Below the pieces are notes generated by a model, which made no database searches, had not been told where the DNA came from, and saw only the letters and a list, made by a program, of their open reading frames with translations. From NCBI RefSeq assembly GCF_900537995.1, contig NZ_LR027880.1:4429349-4493348 (forward strand): a stretch of 64,000 bases of DNA, written 5' to 3'. Numbering within the stretch: the stretch's first letter is position 1; each line of letters begins with the position of its first letter. Source of the stretch: Roseburia intestinalis L1-82 (GTDB lineage Bacteria; Bacillota; Clostridia; Lachnospirales; Lachnospiraceae). This document shows positions 40,661 through 48,530 of the stretch, piece by piece. The position numbers and the translations under genes are program-made.

Positions 40661-42313
40661 TTAAGGTCTATTCTCATAGCTTATGATTAACTCTAGGTTA
40701 GCTTTCTCATAATCATTCAAAACATCATCACTGAAATTATCTGGTTCAATAGTGCCATTATACCAACTGCAAGAATTGAAATATTCTTGTAAAAATTCAT
40801 CGTTGAATTTGCGCCCATGGCGAGCATAGATTTCATTTCTAGCAATTTTGCAATCCTCTTTAGAGAAGGATTCTAAATCAGCATCGGTTAAATATCTGAC
40901 ATTGCTGTCTGGACATTTATACTCATTGGAATCATAAAAATTATTTTGTACATCTAAAGCATCAAACACATAATCTATGGAGTCATAGACTGGTATTGAT
41001 GTCCAATTATCCGTTCTCCAAGAGTCATAAATCTCATCATATTCCTCTTTCGTGATTTCATTTCTTAAACGGAAATAACTGTGGATGTAATCTTCCGCAG
41101 AAAAAGTCGTTCCATCCATAATACTGTCAATTACTTCCATTTTGTTTTCTTCAAACGACCAGACATCATACCAATCGCAAAACCCTCCCGTACCATCGTG
41201 GTATCCACAGAAACAGAGTTTTTCGAGTGTCTCGCTATAATAAGGCTCATAACTATCTACAACACCAAATGAAGAAAGATAATCCCGTATTGTATGCGGA
41301 ATTTCTACGATTTCTTGATCAATTATACGATATACTGAGATTTTGTTTAAACTGCTCCATTTATCTTGCATAAATAACTCCGGCACGCCATTACCTGTGA
41401 CATCCCATAAAAAATAATTCTTATTATTTTGTACCAAACCAGAACTGCCTAGATATGTGTTGCCATTATCTTCCAATATGTTGTCGAATAAAAAATCGAT
41501 ATACAATTTTTTCCAGGAGTCTTCTTCCAACTTAAAATAATCATTGGCAACTTCTTCAGTATCAAAGATGTACATCGTATTAAATGTATATCCGCCAAAG
41601 ATGCTTTCCGGATTGATCGTCGCCTCTATTATGAAACTATTCATTTCGGTATCCGTTTCTGACATCCCGTCGGGCTCGTATTCAATCTTACCAATAATAC
41701 GCACGGACGTGTCGGTGACCTGTTCAATTTCATCAACTTCAATATGTTCGATATCATAATTTTCGTCTTCCCAAGCAGCAACGTATGTCGCCATATCATC
41801 GTCATCATTTGCATCATATTCATCATAGTTACCGGTATCTGCTCCATACCATGCTATGAGCTGGTCGGCGTATTCGGGCGTCATTGTCCCAGCCCTGTAC
41901 GATCCACCGTCACCTAAAATGATGTCGTGAAAAGTTATGTCCTCCTTGACATCTTCATAAAAGATGTTCTGCGGTTCGGTTTCGAAGTTGTCAATGTCAG
42001 AGTAGGATAGGAAATATGCCATTGGGAAACTGGAAATATCCACCTTGTGCGTGTACCCGTCATGGTCGACGGACATTCTCACGACCTGGCATATTTTCTT
42101 GAGGTTTATATCCGTCTCATTGATTTGTATTGGATATTTCGGTTGGGTTATGTCTGCGGCCTCTTCTGTAGTTTTCGAGGTTTCTAACTCTTCGGTCTCC
42201 GAAATGCTTTCAGTTGTTTTGATGCCATCGCTTTCCTTGTAGCCGAATGAGCAGGCATTAGACAAAATACAGATTATGGTGCATACACATATAGATAGTA
42301 CCTTTCTTTTCAT
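40661..42313 (-). CDS. lipoprotein with C-terminal YARHG domain
   Basis: The 550-residue protein has a lipoprotein signal MKRKVLSICVCTIICILSNA with Cys21. A Ser/Thr/Glu-rich linker follows, and the long acidic domain has an integrin-like FLWDVTGNGVPELFM stretch near 310. A YARHG domain (ARNEIYARHGRKFNDEFLQE) lies near 500-535. YARHG proteins are surface-anchored in Firmicutes and their role is poorly known. A good promoter stands at 42387. The last residues end at the junction with the DUF1016 fragment, so the natural C-terminus may have been altered. Confidence 0.8.
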   Translation of the reverse strand: MKRKVLSICVCTIICILSNACSFGYKESDGIKTTESISETEELETSKTTEEAADITQPKYPIQINETDINLKKICQVVRMSVDHDGYTHKVDISSFPMAYFLSYSDIDNFETEPQNIFYEDVKEDITFHDIILGDGGSYRAGTMTPEYADQLIAWYGADTGNYDEYDANDDDDMATYVAAWEDENYDIEHIEVDEIEQVTDTSVRIIGKIEYEPDGMSETDTEMNSFIIEATINPESIFGGYTFNTMYIFDTEEVANDYFKLEEDSWKKLYIDFLFDNILEDNGNTYLGSSGLVQNNKNYFLWDVTGNGVPELFMQDKWSSLNKISVYRIIDQEIVEIPHTIRDYLSSFGVVDSYEPYYSETLEKLCFCGYHDGTGGFCDWYDVWSFEENKMEVIDSIMDGTTFSAEDYIHSYFRLRNEITKEEYDEIYDSWRTDNWTSIPVYDSIDYVFDALDVQNNFYDSNEYKCPDSNVRYLTDADLESFSKEDCKIARNEIYARHGRKFNDEFLQEYFNSCSWYNGTIEPDNFSDDVLNDYEKANLELIISYENRP

Positions 42314-42386
42314 TATGTTTTTGTTTTCTCCTAATTTCTCGGTTGTTATGCTGCTTTAAACACATCAATGCACTTATAATGTAAAA

Positions 42387-42416
42387 ATAGTATCATCCAT
42401 ACCATAGCGGTGTCAA
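42387..42416 (-). promoter_or_regulatory. promoter of the YARHG lipoprotein gene
   Basis: Reverse strand: TTGACA (42411-42416), an 18-base spacer and TACTAT (42387-42392), about 75 bases before the start codon. Confidence 0.6.
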
Positions 42417-42740
42417 GGTTATTTGAATACCCCATATACGAAAAAAGTGAGGACTTCTCCCACCTCGAAAGAAATCCCCACTTTCATTGACCACATTGGG
42501 GTCAGGCACCAATGTGCTCATTGTATTGACCTATTTAAATTATACAGGAAGCTCCAATTATTTACATTATAACACACGTAGGTATATTCAAACAATACCA
42601 GAATAATAGTACGATATTCAACCTAAAATTTCATTTTTGGCTTTTGTGCAGTTTACGGCATCCAGCGGTCGTCATTCTGTTTTAGAACGGCCGTTTCCCG
42701 AAGCCAACGGCCGCCCATTTTTTAGTTAGAAGATTACCGC
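42417..42740. other. gene-free stretch behind the parA chimera
   Basis: I see no gene here. An inverted repeat AACGGCCG/CGGCCGTT (42687-42713) downstream of the ParA-IstB chimera may be the relic of an IS21-type end or a hairpin terminator without a U-run. Confidence 0.35.
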
Positions 42741-43550
42741 TTATCGTGTGTTAATCTTAATCGTGTAGTGTTTTGTAGCTCTCTTCATAATGGAATTGGC
42801 AGATACCTCATCGTTGAGGATCATCGCTTTCCAGTTATCCGGATCACGCTGTGAGCATACGATGGTGCTTTTTCTCTGCTCGTTCCGCTTCTCCAGAAGC
42901 TCAAAGAGGATTTTAATCTCTCTTTCGTCAGTGATTGTGTGGAGCAGGAAATCATCCAGGATGATCAGTTCCCATTTGAGATACTTCTTCATCTTACGGG
43001 CATATTTATCGTAATCCTGCTCTTTAAGAGCTACTCTTCCTATTGTTTTGATCAGCTGCTGTAATCCTTTGACCGGAAGATATGCAGCCTGCACCGGTAT
43101 CAATACGGAATCTGCACATGCCAATGCGTTAATTGTCATCATTCCAAGAGACGGCATACAGTCAATAATTATGAAATCATAGAAATCTCTCAGTTTTTCT
43201 ACCATAGATCTAAGTATCAGTTCCCTGCTCATTGCATTCACCAGAGATACCTCAATAGCTGACAATTCAATATTTGCCGGTATCAGGTCCACACCTTCCT
43301 TATGATGAAGGATCGTTTTTTCAATATTCATTTTTTCATCATTCACAATATTCATCATCAGAGTTGCCAGGGAATACTCCATTTCATCCGGCTCCTCATA
43401 TCCAAGGCTGATTGTCAGACTTCCCTGTGGATCTCCGTCTATCAGCAGAACTTTCTTTCCTTCCTGAGCCAGACCTATCCCCAGGTTCACACATGATACG
43501 GTCTTTCCGACTCCACCTTTTTGATTTGATACTGCAATAACCTTACACAT
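42741..43550 (-). CDS. chimeric ParA-IstB protein
   Basis: Residues 1-172 are a ParA/Soj ATPase: deviant Walker A KGGVGKT at 11-17, Walker A' LLIDGDPQGSLT, Walker B IIIDCMPSLG, then VLIPVQAAYLPVKGLQQLI. From about 173 the sequence changes to the C-terminal half of an IS21-family IstB helper ATPase. That part has YLKWELIILDDFLLHTITDE, LLEKRNEQRKSTIVCSQRDP and ANSIMKRATKHYTIKI. The frame is continuous. The ParA part lacks the last 80-90 residues normally needed for DNA binding and dimer stability. It follows parB (43568) by 17 bases. It may be a relic of IS21 insertion and deletion or a working fusion. Confidence 0.8.
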   Translation of the reverse strand: MCKVIAVSNQKGGVGKTVSCVNLGIGLAQEGKKVLLIDGDPQGSLTISLGYEEPDEMEYSLATLMMNIVNDEKMNIEKTILHHKEGVDLIPANIELSAIEVSLVNAMSRELILRSMVEKLRDFYDFIIIDCMPSLGMMTINALACADSVLIPVQAAYLPVKGLQQLIKTIGRVALKEQDYDKYARKMKKYLKWELIILDDFLLHTITDEREIKILFELLEKRNEQRKSTIVCSQRDPDNWKAMILNDEVSANSIMKRATKHYTIKINTR

Positions 43551-43567
43551 AACATTTCCTCCTGTTT

Positions 43568-44425
43568 TTAATAATTCAGTACATACAATTTCAAAAGTTC
43601 AATTATTTCTCTCTTCATCTGTTCCGTAGAATAATTCTTTGGAAAGTACTTATGAAGCTGATCATTCTTAAACACTACCCGGTCCGTTTCTTTCTGCTTT
43701 ATCTCGCTTAAAATGTCTTCAACTCTCTGGGTTGTTAATTTTCCATCAGCACTCAGCTTTTTCATACGCATTGCCTGTGATAACGATGGCGTGCATAATG
43801 TTAATTCCATAGCATCAAGTATATCCTTTTGCTCTCTTTTCTTTAGATATGCAATCTGCACAGCTGGAGTAAATCCCATTGAACCATCATCTACCTTTTC
43901 CAACAGTTCAGGAATCAGATCAGCCATCTTGATGTATCTCTGTACCTGCTTAGGACTGTCTCCAGTTTCCTCACTGATAATCTCCAATCCCTTTTTTCCT
44001 GAATTGTGGTCAACTTGGCCAGCTTTCCTTCTTCCTGATTTTCTTTTGAGCACATCATATTTCATCTTATAGGCAAATGCTTTTTCACTCGGTTGGATTC
44101 TCTCTCTTTGCAAGTTTGAATCTACCATTGCGATAACTGCCTGATCATCTGTCATATAGCGGATTATCGTAGGTACTTTTCTATATCCCAGTTTTTCCGC
44201 AGCAAATATTCTTCTATGACCTGATATGATTTCGTAGTATCCTTCCTTTCGTGGTCTTACTATTACCGGAGTTATTATTCCGTATTTCTTGATACTGTCC
44301 TGAAGATCTTTCATCTGGCTATCCATTTCCACTCGAAACGGATGATTTTCAAATACTCTTAGCCGTTCAATCGCTATTTCAACGATTTTTTCATCTGGAT
44401 TCATCTGATCCACTTTTTCTGCCAT
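43568..44425 (-). CDS. parB: ParB-family partition protein of the mobile layer
   Basis: This protein of about 285 residues has the ParB N-terminal CTP-binding fold (ENHPFRVEMDSQMKDLQDSI, EIISGHRRIFAAEKLGYRKV, NLQRERIQPSEKAFAYKMKY). The helix-turn-helix is EIISEETGDSPKQVQRYIKM, and a C-terminal dimer region follows. It is the complete version of the damaged copies at 22230 and 39615 and is only distantly like the chromosomal ParB at 50162. The ATG at 44425 has AGGAGG six bases upstream, while the ATG at 44431 touches it. It lies directly behind the intact tRNA, with a terminator-like leader between. Confidence 0.85.
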   Translation of the reverse strand: MAEKVDQMNPDEKIVEIAIERLRVFENHPFRVEMDSQMKDLQDSIKKYGIITPVIVRPRKEGYYEIISGHRRIFAAEKLGYRKVPTIIRYMTDDQAVIAMVDSNLQRERIQPSEKAFAYKMKYDVLKRKSGRRKAGQVDHNSGKKGLEIISEETGDSPKQVQRYIKMADLIPELLEKVDDGSMGFTPAVQIAYLKKREQKDILDAMELTLCTPSLSQAMRMKKLSADGKLTTQRVEDILSEIKQKETDRVVFKNDQLHKYFPKNYSTEQMKREIIELLKLYVLNY

Positions 44426-44449
44426 AGGCATCCTCCTTCTTCCTGAAAT

Positions 44450-44492
44450 AAAAAAATCCGCCCAGATTAGAACCTAATCTAATCTGAACAGA
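44450..44492 (-). terminator. terminator-like hairpin in parB leader (copy 3)
   Basis: On the reverse strand TCTGTTCAGATTAGATTAG pairs with CTAATCTGGGCGGA, then TTTTTTT, 25 bases before the parB start. The sequence differs from copies 1 and 2 but the fold and place are kept. Confidence 0.7.
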
Positions 44493-44700
44493 ATACTCAT
44501 TCAGGCTTGATATTTTCCAAGCAGAAATATTTGTAATCATTACCCTTTTGTTAGTTACAAGAATTTACAACCTTTTACACCAGTTGCATTATAGCTTTTC
44601 ATTCCTGTTAGCAGATCCACAATAATTTTACTGTTAGCAATTTGCATTTTCTGTTAGCAAAAATGCTCATTTTTTGATTTGCTGTTAGCAGAAAAACAAC

Positions 44701-44734
44701 AAAAAAAACGGCAATGATTTTTCTCTCATTACCG
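44701..44734 (-). terminator. terminator of the tRNA-Arg gene
   Basis: CGGTAATGA pairs with TCATTGCCG, followed by eight U residues, 12 bases after the tRNA 3' end. Confidence 0.85.
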
Positions 44735-44746
44735 CTTAAAATAGAG

Positions 44747-44818
44747 CGTTCCCTATAGGAATCGAACCTACAATAGAGTCTTAGGAGGACCCCGTTATAT
44801 CCATTTAACTAAGGGAAC
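44747..44818 (-). tRNA. tRNA-Arg (anticodon CCU)
   Basis: The reverse strand folds as a full cloverleaf of 72 nucleotides without CCA. The acceptor GTTCCCT/AGGGAAC is perfect, the D stem is GTTA/TAAC, and the anticodon stem GGGTC/GACTC has loop CTCCTAA. The T stem GTAGG/CCTAT has loop TTCGATT, and the discriminator is G. Anticodon CCU decodes AGG. It has its own promoter at 44908 and terminator at 44701. The anticodon loop coincides with the TTAGGAG core found at every element junction in the island, so it is the integration site. Confidence 0.92.
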
Positions 44819-44907
44819 AAATGCCGTATTTTCGGGCTTTTCAGCCTTTTGGGCTCCGGCTGCCATGTTTATGAATCCAATCACTTGCGTGATGAATTGT
44901 CCCAGTT

Positions 44908-44936
44908 ATTATATATTGATTTTAGTCTTTTTGCAA
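44908..44936 (-). promoter_or_regulatory. promoter of the tRNA-Arg gene
   Basis: Reverse strand: TTGCAA (44931-44936), a 17-base spacer and TATAAT (44908-44913), about 90 bases before the tRNA. The same promoter is repeated in the third unit at about 45330-45358. Confidence 0.75.
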
Positions 44937-44986
44937 ACTCTAAAATCCTGTTATGTCTCACTAAATGGTCTGCACTTAGTTGCCCC

Positions 44987-45024
44987 TTAGGAGGACCCCG
45001 TTATATCCATTTAACTAAGGAGAC
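44987..45024 (-). repeat. displaced tRNA-Arg 5' half, allele GTCTCCT
   Basis: It reads GTCTCCTTAGTTAAATGG into the anticodon CTCCTAA on the reverse strand, with no 3' half attached. Its acceptor strand pairs perfectly with the AGGAGAC of the 3' halves at 23107 and 40115 but not with the intact tRNA. Confidence 0.85.
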
Positions 45025-45203
45025 AAATGCCGTATTTTCGGGCTTTTCAGCTCTTTTGGCTCCGGCTGCCATATCTATGAATTCAATCACTCTTGTGATG
45101 AATTTCCATTATATCTTATTTTGACATTCAGATCAATCCCTGTTGGAATCGAACTCTGACTTATCACTTCTCAACTTCCATAAGTCTCAACCATGATTGA
45201 ACC

Positions 45204-45241
45204 TTAGGAGGACCCCGTTATATCCATTTAACTAAGGGAAC
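45204..45241 (-). repeat. displaced tRNA-Arg 5' half, allele GTTCCCT
   Basis: It reads GTTCCCTTAGTTAAATGG into CTCCTAA on the reverse strand, identical to the 5' half of the intact tRNA, with no 3' half attached. Confidence 0.85.
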
Positions 45242-45410
45242 AAATGCCGTATTTTCGGGCTTTTCAGCCTTTTTGGCTCCGGCTGCCATGTTTATGAATC
45301 CAATCACTTGCGTGATGAATTGCTCCTGTTATTATATATTGATTTTAGCCTTTTTGCAAACTCTAAAATCCTGTTGCTTCTCACTAAATGGTCTGCACTT
45401 AGTTGCCCCC

Positions 45411-45799
45411 TTAGGAGAGCTCCAACCAATTGTCACTCTCTGTCAATCTGAGGTAAGGTAAACCCATATGGGACACTATTAAAAACTATTTCCGATTCAA
45501 TTTGAGTTATTCTGAATATCCCCTCTGTCAAGCTCTGAAAGTTAGCTGATTGTTTGCTCCAGCTAATAATTGGGGAATGCCTTGATATTACCATCGACAT
45601 CTGTTATATGACCACCATGCTTCGTACGTTCGATCATGGTAAACAGTATTCAATTAAACTTCCTATCGAAAGCACAAGATATTTTCTTGTCTATAAATAA
45701 TATAACGCATACGAGACGGTTTGTCCATGCGTTTTTGACTGGTAAATTGGTTAATTCAAAGTAGTAATAATATTATTATGGAAATCTGAAAATAATTTT
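45411..45799. other. gene-free junction at the right edge of the island
   Basis: After the last core (TTAGGAG at 45411) no tRNA half follows. Near 45690-45730 a tract ATAACGCATACGAGACGG and GTTTTTGACTGG resembles the terminal repeats at 23400 and 40420. A short coding-like run (MIERTKHGGHITDVDGNIKA, reverse strand near 45570-45640) is too short to name. Confidence 0.4.
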
Positions 45800-46846
45800 T
45801 CAAATACGGACATAACCGGTGGATGGACCTGCACCGACCTTTGCGATATACCCACTCTTAACTAAATCCGTCAGTGTTCTTTCCACGGTAACCTTACTTA
45901 TGTCAGGGCATAGTTCCATAATTTCCTTCTTCGTTATCTTACCGACCTTATTATCAATCACTGCCTTAATTCTATCCGGCTTGGAAAGATTATGGTACTT
46001 CAAATGTTCTACACGGCTTTCAAATTCATTGTATGCTTTTAGCATAATACCTAAATAATACTTAACAAAAGGCTCATAACTGTTTTCACCCTCATGCCAA
46101 CCGACAGAACTTGCTTGAAGAGCTTCATAATATGTTTCTTTCGTTTTTTCAATCAGCATTTCCATGCTGACATACTTTCCAACGATATATCCAGCCTTAT
46201 AGAACAACAATAAAGTCAACAGACGGCTCATTCTACCATTTCCATCATTAAAAGGATGAATACACAGAAAATCCAGAATGAACATGGGAATTAAAATCAG
46301 TTTATCAATGAGATTTGCTTCCCATGCTTCAAGGAAACGAGCGCAAAGTTCGTCTATTGCTTCTGCAGTCTGAAAAGCTGGAACTGGAATAAAACGAGCT
46401 TTTTGGTGTCCCCCGGCATCGGTTTCTGCAATTACATTGTCTGAATTCTTATAGGTACCACCGATGTTTCCTTGGGAATAAGAATATAAATCACGATGTA
46501 ACTGTAAAATAATGTTTGGTTTTGGAGTGATATATTCATAACTTTCGTGAATCGTAGCCAGCACTTCACGGTAACCGGCAATTTCCTGTTCAGACCGATT
46601 ACGTGGCTCTGCTTTCTGACTTACCAGTTCTTCCAAACGTTTATCACTTGTAAATATACCTTCAATTCGGTTAGATGCTCCCGTACTTTGAATTAAAGTA
46701 ACTTCCAGAAGTGTTTTCAGTTCATCTATGTTTGCTTCCAGAAATAATTCCTGTTTACCTTTATGCTCATGAATACTGCCAACCATCTGAACAATTTCAG
46801 GTGTCAGCAACTTCGCAGGATTTGTAATATAATCAAAATTTCTCAT
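45800..46846 (-). CDS. Fic-domain protein (class II, N-terminal inhibitory helix)
   Basis: This protein of about 348 residues has the complete Fic active-site motif H197-PFNDGNGR with catalytic His197. The N-terminal autoinhibitory motif SxxxEG is seen as S58-NRIEG63, and a C-terminal winged-helix domain lies from about 280 (VGKITKKEIMELCPDISKVT). Fic enzymes usually transfer AMP from ATP to protein hydroxyls; intact inhibitory and catalytic motifs suggest a regulated AMPylator. The ATG at 46846 has AAGGAG six bases before it; the ATG at 46861 overlaps that site. No toxin-antitoxin partner gene is adjacent. Confidence 0.9.
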   Translation of the reverse strand: MRNFDYITNPAKLLTPEIVQMVGSIHEHKGKQELFLEANIDELKTLLEVTLIQSTGASNRIEGIFTSDKRLEELVSQKAEPRNRSEQEIAGYREVLATIHESYEYITPKPNIILQLHRDLYSYSQGNIGGTYKNSDNVIAETDAGGHQKARFIPVPAFQTAEAIDELCARFLEAWEANLIDKLILIPMFILDFLCIHPFNDGNGRMSRLLTLLLFYKAGYIVGKYVSMEMLIEKTKETYYEALQASSVGWHEGENSYEPFVKYYLGIMLKAYNEFESRVEHLKYHNLSKPDRIKAVIDNKVGKITKKEIMELCPDISKVTVERTLTDLVKSGYIAKVGAGPSTGYVRI

Positions 46847-46991
46847 TGAAATCTCCTTCATTTTGAATTTATCTCCATCATTTTAATGCTAAATGATAGA
46901 GATTTCAATAGATTTGATGGAGATAGATTCTCCATATGCACAATAAAGATACTCATTTGGATATAGAATTTATTACTTCATCAGCAGGATT

Positions 46992-47219
46992 TCAATTTTT
47001 TCCCTGGTTCTTCTCCGGTAACTTTATGATATTTAATCTGATTGGCGTACCATTTTTCAAAGCTGACAATATTGATTCGTATCTTTCCGGCACTGTCATC
47101 CAGGTTCTCTTTTGTGTTGGACGCCGTTTGTAAGAACTTTCTTCTGAAATCTTCGAAATGACTTTTTCAACATCGTCCATTTCTGGAACTTCTTTTTGTT
47201 TCATAATTGCTGTTGCCAT
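46992..47219 (-). CDS. small hypothetical protein
   Basis: The 75-residue protein reads MATAIMKQKEVPEMDDVEKV and then RTWMTVPERYESILSALKNG, with a basic tail. The beginning resembles short linkers before excisionase-type helix-turn-helix domains, but no such domain follows, so it may be a truncated relic. No family recognised. Confidence 0.4.
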   Translation of the reverse strand: MATAIMKQKEVPEMDDVEKVISKISEESSYKRRPTQKRTWMTVPERYESILSALKNGTPIRLNIIKLPEKNQGKN

Positions 47220-47338
47220 TTATTCTTCACTTCCTGTCTTTTTAGTGTTAGTGTTTTTTCTTATATCATATCTCAAATCCAGATAAAAATTTAGGATGTC
47301 GATGCAGACAAAATCTGCCTGATCAACACTCTGTTTTT

Positions 47339-47452
47339 TTACTGTTCCAAGTTATCGAGCCAGTCATCGAAACTCTTCTTTGAGATGCGATACTTTCCGC
47401 CATCCAACTGGATCCACCGGAATTCCTTTTTCTTCAGAAGGTTATAAATAGT
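47339..47452 (-). pseudogene. C-terminal fragment of an excisionase-type DNA-binding protein
   Basis: The frame reads TIYNLLKKKEFRWIQLDGGK and YRISKKSFDDWLDNLEQ, the wing and last helix of the excisionase/MerR-like fold. The N-terminal recognition helix is missing exactly where the hairpin element at 47453 begins, so insertion of that element truncated the gene. Confidence 0.55.
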
Positions 47453-47536
47453 CAATGTCATTAACTTTAGCAAAAAGCAGAAGATATCTTATCCTTTTAG
47501 GAATAAATATCTTCTGCTTTTAAGTTAATGACATTG
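47453..47536. mobile_element. 84-bp hairpin MITE
   Basis: The terminal arms CAATGTCATTAACTT and AAGTTAATGACATTG are a perfect 15-bp inverted repeat. The interior is also palindromic (AAAAGCAGAAGATAT pairing with ATATCTTCTGCTTTT). It carries no gene. The outer CAATGTCATT is shared with the ends of the IS4-family element at 36134, so a related transposase may have moved it. Confidence 0.7.
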
Positions 47537-47550
47537 GAAAATATCTACAC

Positions 47551-48429
47551 TTATTCTCTATATTTTATACTTCCCTGCATCCACACAATGCCCTTAAAAC
47601 GTCTGCCAACCTGTGGTTCTCCAACCAGATCCTTCTGATTAATGCAGACTCCAAAGTTCATTTCATTACAGCAGATATCAAGCACCCAGACATTTTCTCC
47701 GGTAAGATTATTCTGTTCCAGCCTGCAATCTAATATTTCGCCCAGAATTGCATACTGATCACTCTCAATGCCATATGGCATAAAATAAGAATCCACAATG
47801 CTGAGTACATCCTCATGCGTAATACGTCTTGACAACATGGAATATGTATCAATATCTTCTAACGTCAGATTCTCGATCGCATTTTCATCCCCATCTCTTG
47901 CGGCTGCAACCAGATAATTGCGGTCCGTTGTATTCTGCTGGTTCTGCTTATTTTTTTTCTCAGTTTTATTAATTGGAAGCAAAATTTTTCCTTCTGTAGA
48001 AAGCGCACCTAAAATAACACCTTCCTCCAGATTCATATATTTTTTTGATCCTTTTACAGCCAGAAAATCCACAACATTCTGCAGATAGAAAATTAACGTC
48101 ACTCCTATTCTGACTTCATCACATATCCCCGCATAGGACTCTTTTTCCGCATGTTTTTCCACTTCTGCCTGTTCTCTTGTGGATAACATTGTGCCAAAAA
48201 AATACGGATAGTAATAATCCATCTCAAATGTGTCATCTTCCTGGTAAGTACCTCTTAGCGTCAGACCAAAAAAGTCGCCAAACTGATGACAAAGTTCAGC
48301 AAATTCATTTCCTTCCGAATCCTCTGCCACCTTAATTGTGTCCGGTTTTTCTTCTATATCTTTACATATTTTTTCGAGTTCTTCTTTCTTAATATCCGAA
48401 AGACCGACTGCTCTTAAAAATTTATGCAT
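47551..48429 (-). CDS. DUF3881 family protein
   Basis: This protein of about 292 residues starts MHKFLRAVGLSDIKKEELEK. This opening, together with the DFFGLTLRGTYQEDDTFEMD and YYPYFFGT stretches, matches the DUF3881 family of Lachnospiraceae. The function is unknown; the gene commonly lies near the origin with HD-GYP and ParAB genes. The start at 48429 has GGAG six bases upstream. The longer frame reaching 48528 is rejected because its extra 33 residues are translated from a hairpin-containing spacer. It has a normal soluble composition with no signal peptide. Confidence 0.75.
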   Translation of the reverse strand: MHKFLRAVGLSDIKKEELEKICKDIEEKPDTIKVAEDSEGNEFAELCHQFGDFFGLTLRGTYQEDDTFEMDYYYPYFFGTMLSTREQAEVEKHAEKESYAGICDEVRIGVTLIFYLQNVVDFLAVKGSKKYMNLEEGVILGALSTEGKILLPINKTEKKNKQNQQNTTDRNYLVAAARDGDENAIENLTLEDIDTYSMLSRRITHEDVLSIVDSYFMPYGIESDQYAILGEILDCRLEQNNLTGENVWVLDICCNEMNFGVCINQKDLVGEPQVGRRFKGIVWMQGSIKYRE

Positions 48430-48530
48430 ATTAATCTCCATTCTTGCGCTGTTTTTTGCGCATCTCAAGTTTGTGCGTAAGCACAAATCTTGCGTGTGAA
48501 AAAACTTATTTTTTACACTAATCTCCATTC

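Larger units (their letters stand above)
44781..45410 (-). repeat. three tandem units of tRNA 5' half plus promoter region
   Basis: Units start at the core TTAGGAG at 44781, 44987 and 45204, and a last core stands at 45411, giving spacings of 206, 217 and 207 bases. Units 1 and 3 are nearly identical throughout. Unit 2 shares the first 110 bases and then differs. Each starts with the tRNA 5' half (GGACCCCGTTATATCC on the plus strand) followed by its upstream region. Confidence 0.9.

Noticed and set aside
45130..45180. T-arm-like GTTCGATTCCAACAGGG (reverse strand) in unit 2 of the tandem repeats
   Set aside because: The T stem does not pair and no acceptor or anticodon arm can be formed, so it is not called as a tRNA. 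It could be a very decayed tRNA fragment.
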